From: Cladorhizidae sp. MBARI D1340-BT2
Taxonomy: Eukaryota; Porifera; Demospongiae; Poecilosclerida; Cladorhizidae
Length of the DNA stretch: 64,000 nucleotides
Direction: 5' to 3'
NCBI GenBank assembly: GCA_028752905.1
Contig: JAQNBH010000002.1
Coordinates: forward strand, 26,705,932-26,769,931
Both the position numbers and the translations under genes were made by a program. Of this stretch, positions 10,988 through 24,332 are shown in pieces (position 1 is the first letter of the stretch; the number at the start of each line of letters is the position of its first letter). The notes beneath the pieces are model-generated. The model saw only the letters and a program-made list of their open reading frames with translations, made no database searches and was not told where the DNA came from.

Positions 10988-13900
10988 CTTGATATTTGCC
11001 CTAATTTGGTCTATATGTTTCTCATTTTCCCCCCGAAAATCTTGTTTTTTTGCCGTGAAGCTCATAACATTTCTATACTTTACCCAAAAAAGATAATTTT
11101 TATATCATCGGATAGCTCTTCTAATTATCTGTCTTTTGTACGTGCCAAAATTTTGAGTACTCTAAGTATTAGCAAGTTATGGTGATTTGAAGTGGTAAGG
11201 TTTGGGATTTTTCCTGGCGTTTTGCAGTTGCCAAAGCGGTGGCCTGCCAGTGAAAAACCAGATAATCTGTTCACATGTTGCAGATAAGGGCCTTCTCTAT
11301 CAGTTGACAAAATCTGGGACTTTGGTCTTGTTAATTAGGGCAGTTATGAATTGTACTCTTACTTGATGCTAAACATGTTCTTGATATTTGCCCTAATTTG
11401 ATCTATATGTTTCTCATTTCCCCCTCGAAAATCTTGTTTTTTTGCCGTGAAGCTCATAACTATTCTACACTTTACCCCAAAAAGATAATTTTTATATCAC
11501 CAGATAGCCCTTCTAATTATCTGTCTTTTGTACGTGCCAAAGTTTTGAGTACTCTAAGTATTAGGAAGTTATGATGATTTGAAGTGGTAAGGTTTGTGAT
11601 TTTTCCTGGCGTTTTCTAGTTGCCAAAGCGGTGGCCTGCCAGTGAAAAACCACTACATTTATTGATAATCTGTTCACATGTTGCAGATAAGGGCCTTCTC
11701 TATCAGTTGACAAAATCTGGGACTTTGGTCTTGTTAATTAGGGCAGTTATGAATTGTACTCTTACTTTATGCTAAACATGTTCTTGATATTTGCCCTAAT
11801 TTGATCTATATGTTTCTCATTTCCCCCCCGAAAATCTTGTTTTTTTGCCGTGAAGCTCATATCTATTCTACACTTTACCCCAAAAAGATAATTTTTATAT
11901 CACCAGATAGCCCTTCTAATTATCTGTCTTTTGTACGTGCCAAAGTTTTGAGTACTCTAAGTATTAGGAAGTTATGATGATTTGAAGTGGTAAGGTTTGT
12001 GATTTTTCCTGGCGTTTTCTAGTTGCCAAAGCGGTGGCCTGCCAGTGAAAAACCACTACATTTATTGATAATCTGTTCACATGTTGCAGATAAGGGCCTT
12101 CTCTATCAGTTGACAAAATCTGGGACTTTGGTCTTGTTAATTAGGGCAGTTATGAATTGTACTCTTACTTGATGCTAAACATGTTCTTGATATTTGCCCT
12201 AATTTGGTCTATATGTTTCTCATTTCCCCCTCGAAAATCTGGTTTTTTTGCCGTGAAGCTCATAACTATTCTACACTTTACTCCAAAAAGATAATTTTTA
12301 TATCACCGGATAGCCCTTCTAATTATCTGTCTTTTGTACGTGCCAAAGTTTTGAGTACTCTAAGTATTAGGAAGTTATGATGATTTGAAGTGGTAAGGTT
12401 TGTGATTTTTCCTGGCGTTTTCTAGTTGCCAAAGCGGTGGCCTGCCAGTGAAAAACCACTACATTTATTGATAATCTGTTCACATGTTGCAGATAAGGGC
12501 CTTCTCTATCAGTTGACAAAATCTGGGACTTTGGTCTTGTTAATTAGGGCAGTTATGAATTGTACTCTTACTTGATGCTAAACATGTTCTTGATATTTGC
12601 CCTAATTTGATCTATATGTTTCTCATTTCCCCCCCGAAAATCTTGTTTTTTTGCCGTGAAGCTCATAACTATTCTACACTTTACCCCAAAAAGATAATTT
12701 TTATATCACCAGATAGCCCTTCTAATTATCTGTCTTTTGTACGTGCCAAAGTTTTGAGTACTCTAAGTATTAGGAAGTTATGATGATTTGAAATGGTAAG
12801 GTTTGTGATTTTTCCTGGCGTTTTCTAGTTGCCAAAGCGGTGGCCTGCCAGTGAAAAACCACTACATTTATTGATAATCTGTTCACATGTTGCAGATAAG
12901 GGCCTTCTCTATCAGTTGACAAAATCTGGGACTTTGGTCTTGTTAATTAGGGCAGTTATGAATTGTACTCTTACTTGATGCTAAACATGTTCTTGATATT
13001 TGCCCTAATTTGGTCTATATGTTTCTCATTTCCCCCTCGAAAATCTGGTTTTTTTGCCGTGAAGCTCATAACTATTCTACACTTTACTCCAAAAAGATAA
13101 TTTTTATATCACCGGATAGCCCTTCTAATTATCTGTCTTTTGTACGTGCCAAAGTTTTGAGTACTCTAAGTATTAGGAAGTTATGATGATTTGAAGTGGT
13201 AAGGTTTGTGATTTTTCCTGGCGTTTTCTAGTTGCCAAAGCGGTGGCCTGCCAGTGAAAAACCACTACATTTATTGATAATCTGTTCACATGTTGCAGAT
13301 AAGGGCCTTCTCTATCAGTTGACAAAATCTGGGACTTTGGTCTTGTTAATTAGGGCAGTTATGAATTGTACTCTTACTTGATGCTAAACATGTTAGCTTC
13401 GTAGATTATCCACACTTCACTGAATAGACTTGTTATACAGCTATTAAGATAGGACTCTCCAAGTGCGCTCTCTTGATACCAAACATCCATATATTCTGCA
13501 CACTTCACTGTAATGGACTTGCAAGATAGGTATCTCTCAGTGTTCTCTATCTTGAGCTAAACATGTTAGCTTCATAGATTCTCCACACTTCACTGAATAT
13601 ACTTGATATATAGCTCTAAAGGTAGGCCTCTCTCTGTTCTCTCTCTTGATACCAAACATCCGTATATTCCGCATACTTCACAGTAATGGACTTGATAGAA
13701 TCACAAGATAGGTTTCTCTCTGCTCTCTCTTGATGCTAAATAGATTCTCCACACTTCACTGAATAAACTTGATATATAGCTATTAAGATAGGTCTCTCTC
13801 TGTGCTCTCTGTTGATATCAAACATCCATAATATTCTGCACACTTTACTGTAATGGACTTGATATGATTCGAATGATAGGTTTCATTATGTGTTCTCTAT
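10988..13900 (+). repeat. 2913 bp block: run of six consecutive B modules, then A
   Basis: B starts are at 10988 (392 bp, deleted form), 11380, 11783, 12186, 12589 and 12992; A is 13395-13900. After the deleted B and one CTTTATGC-ending Bb, two Bb types alternate, giving an 806 bp dimer twice (11783-12588, 12589-13394). This differs from the 1209 bp trimer in the run at 3633, so the two runs expanded separately from a common start. Confidence 0.9.
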
Positions 13901-16627
13901 CTTGATATTTGCCCTAATTTGGTCTATATGTTTCTCATTTTTCCCCCGAAAATCTTGTTTTTTTGCCGTGAAGCTCATAACATTTCTACACTTTACCCAA
14001 AAAAGATAATTTTTATATCACCGAATAGCTCTTCTAATTATCTGTCTTTTGTACGTGCCAAAATTTTGAGTACTCTAAGTATTAGCAAGTTATGGTGATT
14101 TGAAGTGGTAAGGTTTGGGATTTTTCCTGGCGTTTTCCAGTTGCCAAAGCGGTGGCCTGCCAGTGAAAAACCACTACATTTATTGATAATCTGTTCACAT
14201 GTTGCAGATAAGGGCCTTCTCTATCAGTTGACAAAATCTGGGACTTTGGTCTTGTTAATTAGGGCAGTTATGAATTGTACTCTTACTTGATGCTAAACAT
14301 GTTAGCTTCGTAGATTATCCACACTTCACTGAATAGACTTGTTATACAGCTATTAAGATAGGACTCTCCAAGTGCTCTCTCTTGATACCAAACATCCATA
14401 TATTCTGCACACTTCACTGTAATGGACTTGCAAGATAGGTATCTCTCAGTGTTCTCTATCTTGAGCTAAACATGTTAGCTTCATAGATTCTCCACACTTC
14501 ACTGAATAGACTTGATATATAGCTCTAAAGGTAGGTCTCTCTCTGTTCTCTCTCTTGATACCAAACATCCGTATATTCCGCATACTTCACAGTAATGGAC
14601 TTGATAGAATCACAAGATAGGTTTCTCTCTGCTCTCTCTTGATGCTAAATAGATTCTCCACACTTCACTGAATAAACTTGATATATAGCTATTAAGATAG
14701 GTCTCTCTCTGTGCTCTCTGTTGATATCAAACATCCATAATATTCTGCACACTTTACTGTAATGGACTTGATATGATTCGAATGATAGGTTTCATTATGT
14801 GTTCTCTATCTTGATATTTGCCCTAATTTGGTCTATATGTTTCTCATTTTCCCCCCGAAAATCTTGTTTTTTTGCCGTGAAGCTCATAACATTTCTACAC
14901 TTTACCCAAAAAAGATAATTTTTATATCACCGGATAGCTCTTCTAATTATCTGTCTTTTGTACGTGCCAAAATTTTGAGTACTCTAAGTATTAGCAAGTT
15001 ATGGTGATTTGAAGTGGTAAGGTTTGGGATTTTTCCTGGCGTTTTCCAGTTGCCAAAGCGGTGGCCTGCCAGTGAAAAACCACTACATTTATTGATAATC
15101 TGTTCACATGTTGCAGATAAGGGCCTTCTCTATCAGTTGACAAAATCTGGGACTTTGGTCTTGTTAATTAGGGCAGTTATGAATTGTACTCTTACTTGAT
15201 GCTAAACATGTTAGCTTCGTAGATTATCCACACTTCACTGAATAGACTTGTTATACAGCTATTAAGATAGGACTCTCCAAGTGCTCTCTCTTGATACCAA
15301 ACATCCATATATTCTGCACACTTCACTGTAATGGACTTGCAAGATAGGTATCTCTCAGTGTTCTCTATCTTGAGCTAAACATGTTAGCTTCATAGATTCT
15401 CCACACTTCACTGAATAGACTTGATATATAGCTCTAAAGGTAGGCCTCTCTCTGTTCTCTCTCTTGATACCAAACATCCGTATATTCCGCATACTTCACA
15501 GTAATGGACTTGATAGAATCACAAGATAGGTTTCTCTCTGCTCTCTCTTGATGCTAAATAGATTCTCCACACTTCACTGAATAAACTTGATATATAGCTA
15601 TTAAGATAGGTCTCTCTCTGTGCTCTCTGTTGATATCAAACATCCATAATATTCTGCACACTTTACTGTAATGGACTTGATATGATTCGAATGATAGGTT
15701 TCATTATGTGTTCTCTATCTTGATATTTGCCCTAATTTGGTCTATATGTTTCTCATTTTCCCCCCGAAAATCTTGTTTTTTTGCCGTGAAGCTCATAACA
15801 TTTCTACACTTTACCCAACAAAGATAATTTTTATATCATCGGATAGCTCTTCTAATTATCTGTCTTTTGTACGTGCCAAAATTTTGAGTACTCTAAGTAT
15901 TAGCAAGTTATGGTGATTTGAAGTGGTAAGGTTTGGGATTTTTCCTGGCGTTTTCCAGTTGCCAAAGCGGTGGCCTGCCAGTGAAAAACCACTACATTTA
16001 TTGATAATCTGTTCACATGTTGCAGATAAGGGCCTTCTCTATCAGTTGACAAAATCTGGGACTTTGGTCTTGTTAATTAGGGCAGTTATGAATTGTACTC
16101 TTACTTGATGCTAAACATGTTAGCTTCGTAGATTATCCACACTTCACTGAATAGACTTGTTATACAGCTATTAAGATAGGACTCTCCAAGTGCTCTCTCT
16201 TGATACCAAACATCCATATATTCTGCACACTTCACTGTAATGGACTTGCAAGATAGGTATCTCTCAGTGTTCTCTATCTTGAGCTAAACATGTTAGCTTC
16301 ATAGATTCTCCACACTTCACTGAATAGACTTGATATATAGCTCTAAAGGTAGGCCTCTCTCTGTTCTCTCTCTTGATACCAAACATCCGTATATTCCGCA
16401 TACTTCACAGTAATGGACTTGATAGAATCACAAGATAGGTTTCTCTCTGCTCTCTCTTGATGCTAAATAGATTCTCCACACTTCACTGAATAAACTTGAT
16501 ATATAGCTATTAAGATAGGTCTCTCTCTGTGCTCTCTGTTGATATCAAACATCCATAATATTCTGCACACTTTACTGTAATGGACTTGATATGATTCGAA
16601 TGATAGGTTTCATTATGTGTTCTCTAT
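13901..16627 (+). repeat. Three 909 bp A+B units
   Basis: Units start at 13901, 14810 and 15719. The third B has ACCCAACAAAG, a mark that reappears near 51.36, 54.07, 61.32 and 63.53 kb. Confidence 0.92.
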
Positions 16628-19600
16628 CTTGATATTTGCCCTAATTTGGTCTATATGTTTCTCATTTTCCCCCCGAAAATCTTGTTTTTTTGCCGTGAAG
16701 CTCATAACTTTTCTACACTTTACCCAAAAAAGATAATTTTTATATCTTCGGATAGCTCTTCTAATTATCTGTCTTTTGTACGTGCCAAAATTTTGAGTAC
16801 TCTAAGTATTAGCAAGTTATGGTGATTTGAAGTGGTAAGGTTTGGGATTTTTCCTGGCGTTTTCCAGTTGCCAAAGCGGTGGCCTGCCAGTGAAAAACCA
16901 CTACATTTATTGATAATCTGTTCACATGTTGCAGATAAGGGCCTTCTCTATCAGTTGACAAAATCTGGGACTTTGGTCTTGTTAATTAGGGCAGTTATGA
17001 ATTGTACTCTTACTTGATGCTAAACATGTTCTTGATATTTGCCCTAATTTGGTCTATATGTTTCTCATTTCCCCCCCGAAAATCTTGTTTTTTTGCCGTG
17101 AAGCTCATAACTATTCTACACTTTATCCCCAAAAGATAATTTTTATATCACGGGAAAGCCCTTCTAATTATCTGTCTTTTGTACGTGCCAAAGTTTTGAG
17201 TACTCTAAGTATTAGGAAGTTATGATGATTTCAAGTGGTAAGGTTTGGGATTTTTCCTGGCGTTTTCCAGTTGCCAAAGCGGTGGCCTGCCAGTGAAAAA
17301 CCACTACATTTATTGATAATCTGTTCACATGTTGCAGATAAGGGCCTTCTCTATCAGTTGACAAAATCTGGGACTTTGGTCTTGTTAATTAGGGCAGTTA
17401 TGAATTGTACTCTTACTTGATGCTAAACATGTTAGCTTCGTAGATTATCCACACTTCACTGAATAGACTTGTTATACAGCTATTAAGATAGGACTCTCCA
17501 AGTGCTCTCTCTTGATACCAAACATCCATATATTCTGCACACTTCACTGTAATGGACTTGCAAGATAGGTATCTCTCAGTGTTCTCTATCTTGAGCTAAA
17601 CATGTTAGCTTCATAGATTCTCCACACTTCACTGAATAGACTTGATATATAGCTCTAAAGGTAGGCCTCTCTCTGTTCTCTCTCTTGATACCAAACATCC
17701 GTATATTCCGCATACTTCACAGTAATGGACTTGATAGAATCACAAGATAGGTTTCTCTCTGCTCTCTCTTGATGCTAAATAGATTCTCCACACTTCACTG
17801 AATAAACTTGATATATAGCTATTAAGATAGGTCTCTCTCTGTGCTCTCTGTTGATATCAAACATCCATAATATTCTGCACACTTTACTGTAATGGACTTG
17901 ATATGATTCGAATGATAGGTTTCATTATGTGTTCTCTATCTTGATATTTGCCCTAATTTGGTCTATATGTTTCTCATTTTCCCCCCGAAAATCTTGTTTT
18001 TTTGCCGTGAAGCTCATAACATTTCTACACTTTACCCAAAAAAGATAATTTTTATATCATCGGATAGCTCTTCTAATTATCTGTCTTTTGTACGTGCCAA
18101 AATTTTGAGTACTCTAAGTATTAGCAAGTTATGGTGATTTGAAGTGGTAAGGTTTGGGATTTTTCCTGGCGTTTTCCAGTTGCCAAAGCGGTGGCCTGCC
18201 AGTGAAAAACCACTACATTTATTGATAATCTGTTCACATGTTGCAGATAAGGGCCTTCTCTATCAGTTGACAAAATCTGGGACTTTGGTCTTGTTAATTA
18301 GGGCAGTTATGAATTGTACTCTTACTTGATGCTAAACATGTTCTTGATATTTGCCCTAATTTGGTCTATATGTTTCTCATTTCCCCCCCGAAAATCTTGT
18401 TTTTTTGCCGTGAAGCTCATAACTATTCTACACTTTATCCCCAAAAGATAATTTTTATATCACGGGAAAGCCCTTCTAATTATCTGTCTTTTGTACGTGC
18501 CAAAGTTTTGAGTACTCTAAGTATTAGGAAGTTATGATGATTTGAAGTGGTAAGGTTTGTGATTTTTCCTGGCGTTTTCCAGTTGCCAAAGCGGTGGCCT
18601 GCCAGTGAAAAACCACTACATTTATTGATAATCTGTTCACATGTTGCAGATAAGGGCCTTCTCTATCAGTTGACAAAATCTGGGACTTTGGTCTTGTTAA
18701 TTAGGGCAGTTATGAATTGTACTCTTACTTGATGCTAAACATGTTAGCTTCGTAGATTATCCACACTTCACTGAATAGACTTGTTATACAGCTATTAAGA
18801 TAGGACTCTCCAAGTGCTCTCTCTTGATACCAAACATCCATATATTCTGCACACTTCACTGTAATGGACTTGCAAGATAGGTATCTCTCAGTGTTCTCTA
18901 TCTTGAGCTAAACATGTTAGCTTCATAGATTCTCCACACTTCACTGAATAGACTTGATATATAGCTCTAAAGGTAGGCCTCTCTCTGTTCTCTCTCTTGA
19001 TACCAAACATCCGTATATTCCGCATACTTCACAGTAATGGACTTGATAGAATCACAAGATAGGTTTCTCTCTGCTCTCTCTTGATGCTAAATAGATTCTC
19101 CACACTTCACTGAATAAACTTGATATATAGCTATTAAGATAGGTCTCTCTCTGTGCTCTCTGTTGATATCAAACATCCATAATATTCTGCACACTTTACT
19201 GTAATGGACTTGATATGATTCGAATGATAGGTTTCATTATGTGTTCTCTATCTTGATATTTGCCCTAATTTGGTCTATATGTTTCTCATTTTCCCCCCGA
19301 AAATCTTGTTTTTTTGCCGTGAAGCTCATAACTTTTCTACACTTTACCCAAAAAAGATAATTTTTATATCTTCGGATAGCTCTTCTAATTATCTGTCTTT
19401 TGTACGTGCCAAAATTTTGAGTACTCTAAGTATTAGCAAGTTATGGTGATTTGAAGTGGTAAGGTTTGGGATTTTTCCTGGCGTTTTCCAGTTGCCAAAG
19501 CGGTGGCCTGCCAGTGAAAAACCACTACATTTATTGATAATCTGTTCACATGTTGCAGATAAGGGCCTTCTCTATCAGTTGACAAAATCTGGGACTTTGG

Positions 19601-21875
19601 TCTTGTTAATTAGGGCAGTTATGAATTGTACTCTTACTTGATGCTAAACATGTTCTTGATATTTGCCCTAATTTGGTCTATATGTTTCTCATTTCCCCCC
19701 CGAAAATCTTGTTTTTTTGCCGTGAAGCTCATAACTATTCTACACTTTATCCCCAAAAGATAATTTTTATATCACGGGAAAGCCCTTCTAATTATCTGTC
19801 TTTTGTACGTGCCAAAGTTTTGAGTACTCTAAGTATTAGGAAGTTATGATGATTTCAAGTGGTAAGGTTTGGGATTTTTCCTGGCGTTTTCCAGTTGCCA
19901 AAGCGGTGGCCTGCCAGTGAAAAACCACTACATTTATTGATAATCTGTTCACATGTTGCAGATAAGGGCCTTCTCTATCAGTTGACAAAATCTGGGACTT
20001 TGGTCTTGTTAATTAGGGCAGTTATGAATTGTACTCTTACTTGATGCTAAACATGTTAGCTTCGTAGATTATCCACACTTCACTGAATAGACTTGTTATA
20101 CAGCTATTAAGATAGGACTCTCCAAGTGCTCTCTCTTGATACCAAACATCCATATATTCTGCACACTTCACTGTAATGGACTTGCAAGATAGGTATCTCT
20201 CAGTGTTCTCTATCTTGAGCTAAACATGTTAGCTTCATAGATTCTCCACACTTCACTGAATAGACTTGATATATAGCTCTAAAGGTAGGCCTCTCTCTGT
20301 TCTCTCTCTTGATACCAAACATCCGTATATTCCGCATACTTCACAGTAATGGACTTGATAGAATCACAAGATAGGTTTCTCTCTGCTCTCTCTTGATGCT
20401 AAATAGATTCTCCACACTTCACTGAATAAACTTGATATATAGCTATTAAGATAGGTCTCTCTCTGTGCTCTCTGTTGATATCAAACATCCATAATATTCT
20501 GCACACTTTACTGTAATGGACTTGATATGATTCGAATGATAGGTTTCATTATGTGTTCTCTATCTTGATATTTGCCCTAATTTGGTCTATATGTTTCTCA
20601 TTTTCCCCCCGAAAATCTTGTTTTTTTGCCGTGAAGCTCATAACATTTCTACACTTTACCCAAAAAAGATAATTTTTATATCATCGGATAGCTCTTCTAA
20701 TTATCTGTCTTTTGTACGTGCCAAAATTTTGAGTACTCTAAGTATTAGCAAGTTATGGTGATTTGAAGTGGTAAGGTTTGGGATTTTTCCTGGCGTTTTC
20801 CAGTTGCCAAAGCGGTGGCCTGCCAGTGAAAAACCACTACATTTATTGATAATCTGTTCACATGTTGCAGATAAGGGCCTTCTCTATCAGTTGACAAAAT
20901 CTGGGACTTTGGTCTTGTTAATTAGGGCAGTTATGAATTGTACTCTTACTTGATGCTAAACATGTTCTTGATATTTGCCCTAATTTGGTCTATATGTTTC
21001 TCATTTCCCCCCCGAAAATCTTGTTTTTTTGCCGTGAAGCTCATAACTATTCTACACTTTATCCCCAAAAGATAATTTTTATATCACGGGAAAGCCCTTC
21101 TAATTATCTGTCTTTTGTACGTGCCAAAGTTTTGAGTACTCTAAGTATTAGGAAGTTATGATGATTTGAAGTGGTAAGGTTTGTGATTTTTCCTGGCGTT
21201 TTCCAGTTGCCAAAGCGGTGGCCTGCCAGTGAAAAACCACTACATTTATTGATAATCTGTACACATGTTGCAGATAAGGGCCTTCTCTATCAGTTGACAA
21301 AATCTGGGACTTTGGTGTTGTTAATTACGGCAGTTATGAATTGTACTCTTACTTGATGCTAAACATGTTAGCTTCGTAGATTATCCACACTTCACTGAAT
21401 AGACTTGTTATACAGCTATTAAGATAGGACTCTCCAAGTGCTCTCTCTTGATACCAAACATCCATATATTCTGCACACTTCACTGTAATGGACTTGCAAG
21501 ATAGGTATCTCTCAGTGTTCTCTATCTTGAGCTAAACAATTTAGCTTCATAGATTCTCCACACTTCACTGAATAGACTTGATATATAGCTCTAAAGGTAG
21601 GCCTCTCTCTGTTCTCTCTCTTGATACCAAACATCCGTATATTCCGCATACTTCACAGTAATGGACTTGATAGAATCACAAGATAGGTTTCTCTCTGCTC
21701 TCTCTTGATGCTAAATAGATTCTCCACACTTCACTGAATAAACTTGATATATAGCTATTAAGATAGGTCTCTCTCTGTGCTCTCTGTTGATATCAAACAT
21801 CCATAATATTCTGCACACTTTACTGTAATGGACTTGATATGATTCGAATGATAGGTTTCATTATGTGTTCTCTAT
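16628..21875 (+). repeat. Four 1312 bp Ba-Bb-A units
   Basis: Units are 16628-17939, 17940-19251, 19252-20563 and 20564-21875, each Ba (403) + Bb (403) + A (506). Units 1 and 3 share ATATCTTCGG in Ba and GATTTCAAGTGG in Bb; units 2 and 4 share ATATCATCGG and GATTTGAAGTGG. The true repeat is therefore 2624 bp (16628-19251 and 19252-21875). The fourth unit already shows the TACACATG and TTACGGCAG marks and the changed h3 palindrome typical of the following region. Confidence 0.92.
21531..21545 (+). other. Changed h3 palindrome GCTAAACAATTTAGC
   Basis: The usual GCTAAACATGTTAGC (arms of 5 bp, loop of 5) becomes a form with perfect 6 bp arms GCTAAA/TTTAGC and a 3 bp loop. First seen here, then at 22843, 24494, 26146, 27491, 29712, 30621, 32273, 33618, 36748, 38970, 43749, 45970 and 49100. 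All are in A modules that follow a Bb, or the recombinant B at 30057. Confidence 0.85.
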
Positions 21876-22681
21876 CTTGATATTTGCCCTAATTTGGTCT
21901 ATATGTTTCTCATTTTCCCCCCGAAAATCTTGTTTTTTTGCCGTGAAGCTCATAACTTTTCTACACTTTATCCAAAAAAGATAATTTTTATATCACCGGA
22001 TAGCTCTTCTAATTATCTGTCTTTTGTACGTGCCAAAATTTTGAGTACTCTAAGTATTAGCAAGTTATGGTGATTTGAAGTGGTAAGGTTTGGGATTTTT
22101 CCTGGCGTTTTCCAGTTGCCAAAGCGGTGGCCTGCCAGTGAAAAACCACTACATTTATTGATAATCTGTTCACATGTTGCAGATAAGGGCCTTCTCTATC
22201 AGTTGACAAAATCTGGGACTTTGGTCTTGTTAATTAGGGCAGTTATGAATTGTACTCTTACTTGATGCTAAACATGTTCTTGATATTTGCCCTAATTTGG
22301 TCTATATGTTTCTCATTTCCCCCCCGAAAATCTTGTTTTTTTGCCGTGAAGCTCATAACTATTCTACACTTTATCCCCAAAAGATAATTTTTATATCACG
22401 GGAAAGCCCTTCTAATTATCTGTCTTTTGTACGTGCCAAAGTTTTGAGTACTCTAAGTATTAGGAAGTTATGATGATTTGAAGTGGTAAGGTTTGTGATT
22501 TTTCCTGGCGTTTTCCAGTTGCCAAAGCGGTGGCCTGCCAGTGAAAAACCACTACATTTATTGATAATCTGTACACATGTTGCAGATAAGGGCCTTCTCT
22601 ATCAGTTGACAAAATCTGGGACTTTGGTGTTGTTAATTACGGCAGTTATGAATTGTACTCTTACTTGATGCTAAACATGTT

Positions 22682-23526
22682 AGCTTCGTAGATTATCCAC
22701 ACTTCACTGAATAGACTTGTTATACAGCTATTAAGATAGGACTCTCCAAGTGCTCTCTCTTGATACCAAACATCCATATATTCTGCACACTTCACTGTAA
22801 TGGACTTGCAAGATAGGTATCTCTCAGTGTTCTCTATCTTGAGCTAAACAATTTAGCTTCATAGATTCTCCACACTTCACTGAATAGACTTGATATATAG
22901 CTCTAAAGGTAGGCCTCTCTCTGTTCTCTCTCTTGATACCAAACATCCGTATATTCCGCATACTTCACAGTAATGGACTTGATAGAATCGCAAGATAGGT
23001 TTCTCTCTGCTCTCTCTTGATGCTAAATAGATTCTCCACACTTCACTGAATAAACTTGATATATAGCTATTAAGATAGGTCTCTCTCTGTGCTCTCTCTT
23101 GATACCAAACATCCATATATTCTGCACACTTCACTGTAATGGACTTGCAAGATAGGTATCTCTCAGTGTTCTCTATCTTGAGCTAAACATGTTAGCTTCA
23201 TAGATTCTCCACACTTCACTGAATAGACTTGATATATAGCTCTAAAGGTAGGCCTCTCTCTGTTCTCTCTCTTGATACCAAACATCCGTATATTCCGCAT
23301 ACTTCACAGTAATGGACTTGATAGAATCACAAGATAGGTTTCTCTCTGCTCTCTCTTGATGCTAAATAGATTCTCCACACTTCACTGAATAAACTTGATA
23401 TATAGCTATTAAGATAGGTCTCTCTCTGTGCTCTCTGTTGATATCAAACATCCATAATATTCTGCACACTTTACTGTAATGGACTTGATATGATTCGAAT
23501 GATAGGTTTCATTATGTGTTCTCTAT
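22682..23526 (+). repeat. Enlarged A module, 845 bp (first copy)
   Basis: Half-unit order is h1 h2 h3 h4 h5 then h2 h3 h4 h5 h6. The extra 339 bp equal h2+h3+h4+h5 (79+94+84+82). The join is the CTCTCT tail of h5 running into CTTGATACC of h2, where h1 normally lies. This is what an unequal exchange between the similar h1 and h5 tails would give. The first h3 has the CAATTT palindrome form, the second the CATGTT form, so the two parents were different A subtypes. Confidence 0.9.
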
Positions 23527-24332
23527 CTTGATATTTGCCCTAATTTGGTCTATATGTTTCTCATTTTCCCCCCGAAAATCTTGTTTTTTTGCCGTGAAGC
23601 TCATAACATTTCTACACTTTACCCAAAAAAGATAATTTTTATATCATCGGATAGCTCTTCTAATTATCTGTCTTTTGTACGTGCCAAAATTTTGAGTACT
23701 CTAAGTATTAGCAAGTTATGGTGATTTGAAGTGGTAAGGTTTGGGATTTTTCCTGGCGTTTTCCAGTTGCCAAAGCGGTGGCCTGCCAGTGAAAAACCAC
23801 TACATTTATTGATAATCTGTTCACATGTTGCAGATAAGGGCCTTCTCTATCAGTTGACAAAATCTGGGACTTTGGTCTTGTTAATTAGGGCAGTTATGAA
23901 TTGTACTCTTACTTGATGCTAAACATGTTCTTGATATTTGCCCTAATTTGGTCTATATGTTTCTCATTTCCCCCCCGAAAATCTTGTTTTTTTGCCGTGA
24001 AGCTCATAACTATTCTACACTTTATCCCCAAAAGATAATTTTTATATCACGGGAAAGCCCTTCTAATTATCTGTCTTTTGTACGTGCCAAAGTTTTGAGT
24101 ACTCTAAGTATTAGGAAGTTATGATGATTTGAAGTGGTAAGGTTTGTGATTTTTCCTGGCGTTTTCCAGTTGCCAAAGCGGTGGCCTGCCAGTGAAAAAC
24201 CACTACATTTATTGATAATCTGTACACATGTTGCAGATAAGGGCCTTCTCTATCAGTTGACAAAATCTGGGACTTTGGTGTTGTTAATTACGGCAGTTAT
24301 GAATTGTACTCTTACTTGATGCTAAACATGTT

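Noticed and set aside
22877..23134. 85-codon antisense open frame in the enlarged A modules
   Set aside because: It spans half-unit joins created by unequal exchange and its translation repeats itself as the satellite does. It has no gene-like context.
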